Shown piece after piece: positions 18,676-25,981 of a stretch of 46,713 nucleotides of DNA. The translations under genes were made by a program, and so were the position numbers. Numbering within the stretch: the first letter of the stretch is position 1; each line of letters begins with the position of its first letter. This DNA comes from Oscillospiraceae bacterium (GTDB lineage: Bacteria > Bacillota > Clostridia > Oscillospirales > Oscillospiraceae). The notes beneath the pieces were generated by a model, which worked only from the letters and a program-made list of their open reading frames with translations, made no database searches and was not told the DNA's origin. The stretch covers positions 1 through 46,713 of the forward strand of contig WQSH01000007.1 in NCBI GenBank assembly GCA_009787995.1, written 5' to 3'.

Positions 18676-19672
18676 TTCTGCCACCTCCCTTTACTTCAAT
18701 GTTGGTACCTTCTTCATATGCAAGGCAACAGACCATATGAGTATCGCTAAAGTCAGTCCTCTGAGGAACTCGGCTCTGGCAAATTTCTTGCGCATAGAGG
18801 CATCTGGGGTGGAATACGCAGCCGGAAGGCAGCCTAGCCGGATCTGGCATCAAGCCTCTTATTGGTTTGAGCTTTTCCGTCCTGTTTGCCAAGTTTGGCA
18901 AAGAATTAAAGAGCCCTTCCGTGTATGGGTGCTTGGTTTTCTTAAAAATGTCTTCCAGCGTACCCTGTTCTATAATCCTCCCTCCGTACATTATGGCGAC
19001 ATCGTCACAAACCTCCGCCACAATGCCGAGATCATGTGTAATCATTATCATGGAAGTCCCATACTGATCCCTTAGCGACTTCATGAGCTGCAAAACCTGG
19101 GCTTGGATTGTTACGTCAAGCGCTGTGGTTGGCTCATCGGCAATAAGCAGTTGCGGATTGCATGAGAGGGCTATGGCTATCCCAACCCTCTGCTTCATAC
19201 CTCCACTAAACTGGTGCGGGTATTCGCCACTGCGATACCCGGGTATCCCTACCATTTCCAGCATTTCTTCCGCCTTTTTCATGGCTTCCTTGCGGCTCAG
19301 GCCTTGGTGGATGCCAATACTTTCTGCAATCTGATCCCCAACCGTGAGCACAGGGTTTAGCGAAGTCATCGGATCCTGAAATATCATAGAAACAATGCCG
19401 CCGCGAATCTTATTCATTTCGAACTCTGACTTGCCAGAAATATCTTCTCCATCAACAATTATCTTGCCGGACTTGACAATCCCGGGAGGGTTTGGAATTA
19501 AACGAAGGACCGCAAGTGCCGTAGTGGTTTTGCCTGCTCCGGTTTCTCCTACAATGCCTAGCGTCTTGCCTTTTTTCACTTGAATGTTGACACCGTTTAC
19601 AGCTTGCACATTGCCATGCTCAGTTTTATATTCTACGACCAAATTTTCAACAGATACTTGGATGTTATCCAT
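18668..19672 (-). CDS. oppD: Oligopeptide/dipeptide ABC transporter ATP-binding protein (OppD/DppD-like)
   Basis: An ATPase of about 334 residues with Walker A GIVGETGAGKTTTALAVL, Q-loop MIFQDPMTSLNPVLTV, signature FSGGMKQRVGIAIAL, Walker B LLIADEPTTALD, and the C-terminal oligopeptide domain with CVFHPRCLYAQEICQ. It partners OppF under the OppB/OppC permeases. The ATG at 19672 has AAGGGAGATAG upstream; the longer frame to 19714 overlaps oppC and is rejected. Confidence 0.94.
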   Translation of the reverse strand: MDNIQVSVENLVVEYKTEHGNVQAVNGVNIQVKKGKTLGIVGETGAGKTTTALAVLRLIPNPPGIVKSGKIIVDGEDISGKSEFEMNKIRGGIVSMIFQDPMTSLNPVLTVGDQIAESIGIHQGLSRKEAMKKAEEMLEMVGIPGYRSGEYPHQFSGGMKQRVGIAIALSCNPQLLIADEPTTALDVTIQAQVLQLMKSLRDQYGTSMIMITHDLGIVAEVCDDVAIMYGGRIIEQGTLEDIFKKTKHPYTEGLFNSLPNLANRTEKLKPIRGLMPDPARLPSGCVFHPRCLYAQEICQSRVPQRTDFSDTHMVCCLAYEEGTNIEVKGGGRIV

Positions 19673-19688
19673 TTCGATTCTATCTCCC

Positions 19689-20552
19689 TTATTTAAGTCT
19701 TGGGTCAAGCGCATCCCTTAATCCATCGCCTATCATGTTAAGCACAAGGATGGTTAGCATGATAGATAGTCCGGGGAACAGCACAACATGAGGATGGTCA
19801 CGCATAAATGCTCTTCCGCTCGACAGCATCGCCCCCCATTCCGGATTAGGCGGCTGTATTCCAAGACCTATGAAGCTGAGCGCAGCCGTAGCCAAAATCG
19901 CTCCGGCAACCCCTAAGGTGGATTGAACTATGACCGGAGCTAAGGAGTTGGGTATGATGTGGCTCATAATTATGGTCATATTCTTTGCGCCTATAGCTCT
20001 GGACGCCTCTACAAACTCCATGTCCTTTACAGAAAGAACCGATGCCCGCAAGATTCTTGCATAAGAGGGCATGCTGGAAATTCCGACTGCAACCATTAGG
20101 TTAGTCATGCTTGAGCCAAGAGCCGCAACAATAGCAATCGCAAGCAACATTCCAGGCACAGCAAGGAAAACGTCCATTATGCGCATGATCACGTTATCTA
20201 TTGCTCCGCCATAAAATCCTGCAATAGCACCTAGGAAGCCTCCAACAATGAGGGCAATCCCAACGGATATGACACCCACTTGCAAGGATATTCTAGTGCC
20301 GTGCACAATCCTTGCGAAGATGTCTCTTCCAAATTCGTCGGTACCAAACCAATGCTGCGCACAAGGGGTCTGTAGCCTATTCGGTATGTTCTGACGTATA
20401 ACCTCTGTTTCAAAGTCGGCTATGACATCTGCAAAAATCGCAAGGATAATCATAACTACGAGGACGATCAGGCCCGCCAAGGCCATCTTATTGCGTTTAA
20501 AGCGGCTCCAAACATCCGCAATCTGACTTTTTTTCTTGTAAGTGCTTTCCAT
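19689..20552 (-). CDS. oppC: Peptide ABC transporter permease (OppC/DppC-like)
   Basis: A 287-residue protein with an N-terminal membrane segment after WSRFKRNKMALAGLIVLVVM. It then has the OppC-type loop HWFGTDEFGRDIFARIVHG, several membrane segments, the EAA loop EFVEASRAIGAKNMTIIMSHIIPN, and the end PNPEWGAMLSSGR...DALDPRLK. It forms the membrane pore with OppB. The ATG has AGGGGGCAG upstream and the gene begins 12 bases after oppB. Confidence 0.95.
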   Translation of the reverse strand: MESTYKKKSQIADVWSRFKRNKMALAGLIVLVVMIILAIFADVIADFETEVIRQNIPNRLQTPCAQHWFGTDEFGRDIFARIVHGTRISLQVGVISVGIALIVGGFLGAIAGFYGGAIDNVIMRIMDVFLAVPGMLLAIAIVAALGSSMTNLMVAVGISSMPSYARILRASVLSVKDMEFVEASRAIGAKNMTIIMSHIIPNSLAPVIVQSTLGVAGAILATAALSFIGLGIQPPNPEWGAMLSSGRAFMRDHPHVVLFPGLSIMLTILVLNMIGDGLRDALDPRLK

Positions 20553-20564
20553 AACCGCTGCCCC

Positions 20565-21491
20565 CTACTTGTATGCAGCTTTTATACGCGGATCCAGAAA
20601 TGCGTACAAAAGGTCAACAATCAAATTTATTATGCAAAAAAGTATCGTGAACACTATGATTGACCCAAGAACCATGGGCGTGTCCATCTGCCTAATGGCA
20701 TTTACCATAAGAATGCCCAAGCCCGGAATCGAGAACACAGTTTCCGTAAGCACCGCGCCTCCGAGCAAGCCGCCGAACTGGAGCCCTATAACTGTAACAA
20801 TCGGAATAGACGCATTTCTAAAGGCATGCTTCCTGATTATTTTGCCCCTGCCGACACCTTTGGATTTTGCAGTTCTGATATAGTCTTGCCTGATAACCTC
20901 AAGCATGGACGAGCGCGTCATTCGAGCAATTATAGCAGCGTTGGTGGTGCCCAAGGTGAGTGCGGGCAAAATCATGTGCAAGGGGGTGCCCACCCCGGAA
21001 GACGGCAACAAACCAAGTGTTAGCGAAAACAAAAGCATTAACAATAACCCAAACCAAAAATTTGGTATGGCAGCGCCAATAAGGGTGATAACCATGCTGA
21101 TATTATCTAAGAGCGAATACTGCTTCAACGCAGATATTACGCCAACCGGTATTGCTATCACAAGACCGATAGCCACGCTCCAAATGGTAAGCTCTATCGT
21201 ATGAGGCAAAGCGTTCATAATCTCACCAAAAACCGGACGGTTCGTGATGTAGGATCTGCCAAGGTCGCCCTGTGCCAATCTGACTAAATACCTAAAAAAC
21301 TGAACAACTAGCGGCTGATCAAGCCCTAGCTCCATTGTCAACTGCTCTATGGCTTCAGGGGTCGCCTCTTCCCCCAAAATTATCCTTATAGGGTCTCCCG
21401 GTGTAAAGCTCAAAATGGAAAACACCAAGAAAGCCACACCTATTATCACGGGAATCAGCATCAATATCCGCTTGATTATATATTTTGCCAT
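20565..21491 (-). CDS. oppB: Peptide ABC transporter permease (OppB/DppB-like)
   Basis: A protein of about 308 residues starting MAKYIIKRILMLIPVIIGV, with the family's FTPGDPIRIILGEEATPEAI, LGRSYITNRPVFGEI, the EAA loop IRTAKSKGVGRGKIIRKHAF, and ETVFSIPGLG. About six membrane segments are visible. The start ATG at 21491 follows TTGGAGACTCAA; the longer frame to 21545 is a run-on. It pairs with OppC to form the importer channel. Confidence 0.95.
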   Translation of the reverse strand: MAKYIIKRILMLIPVIIGVAFLVFSILSFTPGDPIRIILGEEATPEAIEQLTMELGLDQPLVVQFFRYLVRLAQGDLGRSYITNRPVFGEIMNALPHTIELTIWSVAIGLVIAIPVGVISALKQYSLLDNISMVITLIGAAIPNFWFGLLLMLLFSLTLGLLPSSGVGTPLHMILPALTLGTTNAAIIARMTRSSMLEVIRQDYIRTAKSKGVGRGKIIRKHAFRNASIPIVTVIGLQFGGLLGGAVLTETVFSIPGLGILMVNAIRQMDTPMVLGSIIVFTILFCIINLIVDLLYAFLDPRIKAAYK

Positions 21492-21575
21492 TTGAGTCTC
21501 CAATCTATGTCGGACTAATGTTGGGAATGCGCCGCTCGTAGTCAAAGCGGCGCATTCCCATTACCACATTTAAAA

Positions 21576-23186
21576 CTACCCGGGGAAGTGAAGGTTGTGC
21601 AGCCTGTGCAAACCGCCAGGATGAAGCTCTGCGCCCTGAAGATCCGCCCTGCGCGCAAATTCGACAGGAAGTATATGCAACGGAACCACATTCAGGTACT
21701 CTCTGAGTATTTCTTGAACTTCGTGATAAAGCGGAGGCCGCGCTTCCACATTTGTCTCTGTCCTGCCCATTTCAAGCAGCTGGTCTACACGCGGATGGGA
21801 GAAGAACGCCCTATTCCCTGCGCCCCAGCTGGAAGTGTGGTACAACGGCCACATACCGGGGTCTGCATCACCAGTGAGGTTTGCCCAACCAAGAAGGTGC
21901 ATGTAATGCTCGCCTGCCGACGTCCTGTCTAAGTAAGCCGCCCATTCGAGCTGCTCTATTTCAGCAATTATGCCAATATCCCTCAAATTGCTTTGGATAG
22001 TCTGGGCTTTCCTGTTCCTAGCCTCGCCGCTAGACCAAATCGTAGTGTTAAATCCATCGGGGAATCCGGCTTCTGCAAGAAGCTCGCGCGCCAAATCCGG
22101 ATTGAATTCAATGCGCTCGATATTGGGGTTATATCCAAATACCGTGGGACCCGTAAAGGAGTGTGCAATTTGCGCCCTTCCCATGTAGCCCACAATATTG
22201 AGGCTTTCCCTGTCTAGGGCGTGGGCGATAGCGCGACGCACCAGCACGTTGTCAAATGGCGCCCTGTTTAGGTTAAAGCTAAGCCACTCAATGCGGTTTG
22301 AAGAAATCTCTTCGAGAACAAGGTCTGCATGGTTGTTGATTCTGTCCACGTCAACATGCTCTACCACCAAGACCATGTCAACCTCGCCCGTTTCGAGGGC
22401 TATAGTCCTCGCAGGGCCGTCTGTTATTGTGACGAATGTAAGGCGCTCCGCCATAGGCACCCCACCAAAATAGTCTTCAAAGCGCTCCAAGACGACTTCA
22501 ACACCAGGAGTCCAAGAAACAAAACGCATAGGGCCTGTGCCGATGGGGTTTTCTGCGTATGCATCGCCAAAGTAAGTGACTGCCCTTTCCGATAGCATCC
22601 TGGTCGCATTGTGTGAAAGGTTTGCAAGTATGGGCCCGAAGGGCTCATGTGTTTCAATGATGACTGTGAGGTCGTCCACAACGTGGACATCAGCGATTGC
22701 GGCTACAAGGTGCTGCACTTGAGGAAATTGCTGCTGGCGCAAAATGCTAAACCGCACGTCAGAAGCGGTAAATGGCGTGCCATCATGGAAGACCACATCC
22801 GGACGCAGGTTAAACTGCCACTCGGTTGGAGACAAATTCTCCCAAGATAATGCTAAGTCCGGCCTAAATTGCATGTCGGTGCCCGTGTAGAGCAGGGATG
22901 AGTAAATCTGCCGGTTGACGTCACCTGAGGGTGCGTCATTCGTGGCGTGCGGGTCTAGGGAAACAATGTCAGCTTGCGTGGCGATTCTGATGTCTGCCCT
23001 CCCGGTTGCTTGTTGGCCATTTTGAGTGCCACCTGCATCGCCGGCTCCGGCGTCACCACCGCCGCCGCCGTTTCCACCGGCAGCTCCGCCACCGCCGTTG
23101 CCTCCACCGTTGCCGTTGCCGCCGCAGCCGGCCACTATGCTTACAACGATGAGACACATCAGTAAGATAGCTATTAGTTTTTTCAT
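21576..23186 (-). CDS. oppA: Peptide/solute-binding lipoprotein of the Opp/Dpp importer (SBP family 5)
   Basis: A 536-residue protein with a signal peptide ending in the lipobox VAGC (lipidated Cys21), then an unusually glycine-rich linker at residues 22-62. The SBP_bac_5 domain follows: SLDPHATNDAPSGDVNRQIYSSL, FNLRPDVVFHDGTPFTASDV, NPIGTGPMRFVSW, SLNIVGYMGRAQIAHSFTGP. It captures extracellular peptides, or possibly glutathione-like ligands given the adjacent ggt, for OppBCDF. It is first in the operon, with a strong AGGAGG site six bases before the ATG and a promoter about 110-140 bases upstream. The order A-B-C-D-F is classic. Confidence 0.94.
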   Translation of the reverse strand: MKKLIAILLMCLIVVSIVAGCGGNGNGGGNGGGGAAGGNGGGGGDAGAGDAGGTQNGQQATGRADIRIATQADIVSLDPHATNDAPSGDVNRQIYSSLLYTGTDMQFRPDLALSWENLSPTEWQFNLRPDVVFHDGTPFTASDVRFSILRQQQFPQVQHLVAAIADVHVVDDLTVIIETHEPFGPILANLSHNATRMLSERAVTYFGDAYAENPIGTGPMRFVSWTPGVEVVLERFEDYFGGVPMAERLTFVTITDGPARTIALETGEVDMVLVVEHVDVDRINNHADLVLEEISSNRIEWLSFNLNRAPFDNVLVRRAIAHALDRESLNIVGYMGRAQIAHSFTGPTVFGYNPNIERIEFNPDLARELLAEAGFPDGFNTTIWSSGEARNRKAQTIQSNLRDIGIIAEIEQLEWAAYLDRTSAGEHYMHLLGWANLTGDADPGMWPLYHTSSWGAGNRAFFSHPRVDQLLEMGRTETNVEARPPLYHEVQEILREYLNVVPLHILPVEFARRADLQGAELHPGGLHRLHNLHFPG

Positions 23187-23297
23187 TTTTGTCCTCCTAA
23201 AAAATGCTTTTGCTCTGTAGCGACTTAAACAAGTTCGGCAAACAGAATCGCTAGTGGAAAATACCTACACGCAAGCCTCTACATGAACCACCCGGAA

Positions 23298-23327
23298 CTT
23301 ATATCATACAACGGTTAGAGCTGTCAA
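23298..23327 (-). promoter_or_regulatory. Promoter of the opp-ggt operon
   Basis: On the minus strand TTGACA (23322-23327) precedes TATAAG (23298-23303) with an 18-base spacer, giving an untranslated leader of roughly 105 bases before oppA. The perfect -35 makes this the best promoter upstream of oppA. I see no clear riboswitch or operator in the leader. Confidence 0.7.
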
Positions 23328-23330
23328 GCA

Positions 23331-23530
23331 AAAATGAAAATTTTGTAAAATCTGTGAATAATCCGTGTATATAGACTGAATATCTTGTATATATAACCGT
23401 AACAAAATACGCTCGCAACGCTTGCGGCAAACTTGCCAATTTTGCAACAGAGCCGCACGCAGGGTATGGGTAGCGAGTACCCTCAGCGCACCGCTACTGT
23501 CCATTTCATAGGGCGCATTTTATTTAAGTG
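23331..23530. other. Non-coding stretch with no recognised feature
   Basis: This is the rest of the space between the opp promoter and the tRNA-Leu terminator. It is AT-rich at first and then contains short direct and inverted fragments such as CGCTCGCAACGCTTGCGG. I see no gene, RNA motif or clear promoter. Confidence 0.5.
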
Positions 23531-23575
23531 CAACGAAAAACGCCGCAGCTTTTGCAACTACAGCGTTTTTCGTTG
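23531..23575 (-). terminator. Terminator of tRNA-Leu
   Basis: CAACGAAAAACGC (23531-23543) and GCGTTTTTCGTTG (23563-23575) are a perfect 13-bp inverted repeat with a 19-base loop, directly after the tRNA on the minus strand. The T-rich run falls inside the downstream arm. The stem's first bases overlap the encoded CCA end of the tRNA. Confidence 0.7.
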
Positions 23576-23661
23576 GTGCGCGGGGGGGGACTCGAACCCC
23601 CACGTGCGTTACGCACACTAGAACCTGAATCTAGCGAGTCTACCAATTCCACCACCCGCGC
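23574..23661 (-). tRNA. tRNA-Leu, anticodon CAG
   Basis: On the minus strand a full 88-base type II tRNA can be folded by eye. The acceptor stem is GCGCGGG paired with CCCGCGC. The D arm contains GGTGGAATTGGTAGAC. The anticodon stem CTAGA/TCTAG encloses loop TTCAGGT, giving CAG. The long variable arm TGTGCGTAACGCACG is typical of leucine tRNAs, and the T arm has GGTTCGAGTCC. CCA is encoded in the DNA. It is a single-gene transcription unit with its own promoter and terminator. Confidence 0.95.
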
Positions 23662-23720
23662 AAATATTCTATTTTGTGTTTACGGGAAGCGCAATTATCC
23701 GTTCCCGATTGGCAAGGAAC

Positions 23721-23749
23721 AGTATAGCAAGGACGTGGGGTTGTGTCAA
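23721..23749 (-). promoter_or_regulatory. Promoter of tRNA-Leu
   Basis: On the minus strand TTGACA (23744-23749) and TATACT (23721-23726) are 17 bases apart, about 60 bases upstream of the mature tRNA 5' end. This is a near-consensus strong promoter, as expected for a tRNA gene. Confidence 0.8.
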
Positions 23750-23783
23750 GAAAATTTGCGATATGACCTATAGCTCAGATATC

Positions 23784-23812
23784 TTGACACAGTCTTGATA
23801 CCAGTATAAACT
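23784..23812 (+). promoter_or_regulatory. Probable promoter of the DUF1846 gene
   Basis: TTGACA (23784-23789) is followed after 17 bases by TAAACT (23807-23812); an overlapping TATAAA at 23805 has a 15-base spacer. It reads toward the DUF1846 gene and leaves a leader of about 65 bases. Its -35 region and that of the divergent tRNA promoter form a 10-bp inverted repeat (23742-23751 with 23782-23791). Confidence 0.55.
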
Positions 23813-23880
23813 ACATACATGTACATATGTGGCCTTGAAGCACTTCCACCGCTGGACGAGTTATGAATAGGAGGGAATTT

Positions 23881-25368
23881 TTGTATACGATAGGGTTTGA
23901 TTGTGAGGCATACCTAAAAATGCAATCCGAAAAGATTTTGGAGCGGATAGAGATCTTTGAGAACAAACTCTACCTTGAGTTTGGCGGCAAGCTCTTTGAC
24001 GACCATCATGCGGCAAGGGTTTTGCCAGGATACATGCCAGATATCAAAGTCGAGCTTTTGAAAACGCTTGCAGACAAAGCGGAAATTGTCATTGCAATAA
24101 ATGCTTCTGACATTGATTCAAACAAGGAGATTTGCGATACAGGCATTTCATATGACGACGACGTATTGCGGCTTATTGATGAGTTTCGTTTAAGCGGGCT
24201 ATATGTCGGAAGTGTTGTAATAAGCCAATATCTCGGACAGGCAGCCGCAGACAAATTCAAAGCGCACCTCGAGGGGCTTGGCGTTAAAGTATATCTAATC
24301 CACTATATTGCGGGTTCGGATTATCCTTCAAATATTCAGCTAATACTCAGCGACGAAGGGTATGGGCACAATGACTACATCGAAACGACAAGGCCGCTTG
24401 TCGTTGTGACTGCGCCGGGGCCGGGAAGCGGGAAAATGGCGACATGCCTTTCACAGCTGTATCATGAATACACCCGAGGCATAAAAGCCGGGTATGCAAA
24501 ATTTGAGACATTTCCACTTTGGAACCGCCCGCTGAAGCACGCTATAAATCTGGCATACGAGGCGGCTACTGCCGATCTTAACGATGTTAACATGATTGAC
24601 CCATTTCACCTTGAGGCTTATGGCGAATCTGCCGTCAACTACAATCGGGATATTGAAGTTTTCCCGATATTGAACGCTATGTTCACTAGGATATGGGGCA
24701 AAAGCCCATACCGCTCCCCTACGGATATGGGCGTCAACATGGCTGGCTTTTGCATTAATGACGATATTTGCGCAGAAGCTTCAGAGCAAGAGATTATCCG
24801 CAGGTATTTTTATACACAGCTCGACTATGCAAAGGGGAATGTTCAGAAGTCGGCAGTCACGAAACTTGAGTTGCTCATGAGCAATTCAGGGCTTTCGCCC
24901 AGCGACAGGGTGCCTGTCAGCCCGGCCCTGGAAAAGGGAAAATTGACGGAAGGCCCTTGCGTTGCAATCTCCTTGCCGGACGGCACGCTCATTACAGGAA
25001 AGACTTCGGCACTGCTTGGTGCGTCATCTGCAGCTCTGCTCAACTCTCTTAAATATTTAGCAGGCATTGACGACAAGGTTCTGCTCATTGCCCCTGCCCT
25101 TATTGAACCAATACAAAGGTTGAAGGTTGGGTATCTTGGCAACGAAAACCCGAGGCTACACACGGACGAGGTGCTAATCGCACTTGCAATCAGCACCGCT
25201 ACGAACCAGATAGCCGGGCGGGTGCTTGAGCAGCTCCCAAAGCTTGCGAACTCAGAAGCGCATTCAACCGTAATTTTGTCTCAGGTGGATATAGGGATGT
25301 TCCGGCAGCTTGGAGTCAATATAACATGCGAGCCGATATACCAGAATAAGAGATTGTTTCATAGGTGA
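23881..25368 (+). CDS. DUF1846 family protein
   Basis: About 495 residues, closely matching the DUF1846 family of Firmicutes: YTIGFDCEAYLKMQSEKILERI at the start, FGGKLFDDHHAARVLPGY, NRDIEVFPILNAMFTRIWG and SPTDMGVNMAGFCI. The stretch APGPGSGKMATCLSQLYHEY resembles a phosphate-binding loop but lacks the usual Ser/Thr after Lys. The function is not established. I chose the TTG at 23881 because AGGAGGG ends five bases upstream, and the product then begins MYTIGFDCEAY like its relatives. The ATG at 23863 lies upstream of that ribosome site. Confidence 0.9.
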   Translation: MYTIGFDCEAYLKMQSEKILERIEIFENKLYLEFGGKLFDDHHAARVLPGYMPDIKVELLKTLADKAEIVIAINASDIDSNKEICDTGISYDDDVLRLIDEFRLSGLYVGSVVISQYLGQAAADKFKAHLEGLGVKVYLIHYIAGSDYPSNIQLILSDEGYGHNDYIETTRPLVVVTAPGPGSGKMATCLSQLYHEYTRGIKAGYAKFETFPLWNRPLKHAINLAYEAATADLNDVNMIDPFHLEAYGESAVNYNRDIEVFPILNAMFTRIWGKSPYRSPTDMGVNMAGFCINDDICAEASEQEIIRRYFYTQLDYAKGNVQKSAVTKLELLMSNSGLSPSDRVPVSPALEKGKLTEGPCVAISLPDGTLITGKTSALLGASSAALLNSLKYLAGIDDKVLLIAPALIEPIQRLKVGYLGNENPRLHTDEVLIALAISTATNQIAGRVLEQLPKLANSEAHSTVILSQVDIGMFRQLGVNITCEPIYQNKRLFHR

Positions 25369-25380
25369 AAGGAGAGCCTG

Positions 25381-25941
25381 ATGGGTAAAGTGCCGCTTGA
25401 AACGAAACGCTTAATACTTAGAAATATTGAGGAAGCTGACTGGCCTGCCATACATAGCTATGCCGGCCAGTTGGAAAACACCGTGTATATGCTCTTCGGT
25501 CCAAATGATGAAGAAGCGACCAGAGCCTTTGTTCAGAGGTGTCGCGATTACGCATCTGAAACTCCTGTAACTGTGTATAATTTTGCAGTAATCTTAAAAG
25601 AAACAGGTTTGCTCATTGGTTCATGCGACTTACATCTCCGCAATGAGGAAACGGCGGAAGTCGGATGGATTTTGCACCGAGATTACTGGCAGAAGGGATA
25701 TGGTTCTGAAGTTGGCAAGAAACTCCTTGAATTTGGCTTTGACCATCTTTGCATGCGCCGCATTGTCGGTCATTGCGATGCGGAAAATGCGGGCTCAAGC
25801 AAGTTGATGGAAAAAATCGGGATGCGTCGGGAGACTTTGTTCCATAATGTCAGGCCGCCGCATAAAAAATCAAATAGAGCGAGTGGTGATGAATTGGGTT
25901 ATGCCCTTCTCAGAGAAGAATGGGAAACAAAAAAGAAATAA
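25381..25941 (+). CDS. GNAT family N-acetyltransferase (RimJ/RimL-like)
   Basis: A 186-residue acetyltransferase opening with ETKRLILRNIEEADWPAIHSY, typical of the RimJ/RimL branch. The acetyl-CoA region is GWILHRDYWQKGYGSEVGKKLLEFGF, followed by RIVGHCDAENAGSSKLMEKIGMRRE. These enzymes acetylate protein N-termini, ribosomal proteins or small molecules; the substrate cannot be told here. It follows the DUF1846 gene by 12 bases with a GAAAGGAG site, so the two are probably co-transcribed. Confidence 0.88.
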   Translation: MGKVPLETKRLILRNIEEADWPAIHSYAGQLENTVYMLFGPNDEEATRAFVQRCRDYASETPVTVYNFAVILKETGLLIGSCDLHLRNEETAEVGWILHRDYWQKGYGSEVGKKLLEFGFDHLCMRRIVGHCDAENAGSSKLMEKIGMRRETLFHNVRPPHKKSNRASGDELGYALLREEWETKKK

Positions 25942-25981
25942 CCTTTTGCAAAAGCACACCAAATGACTAAATTGCTTATAA

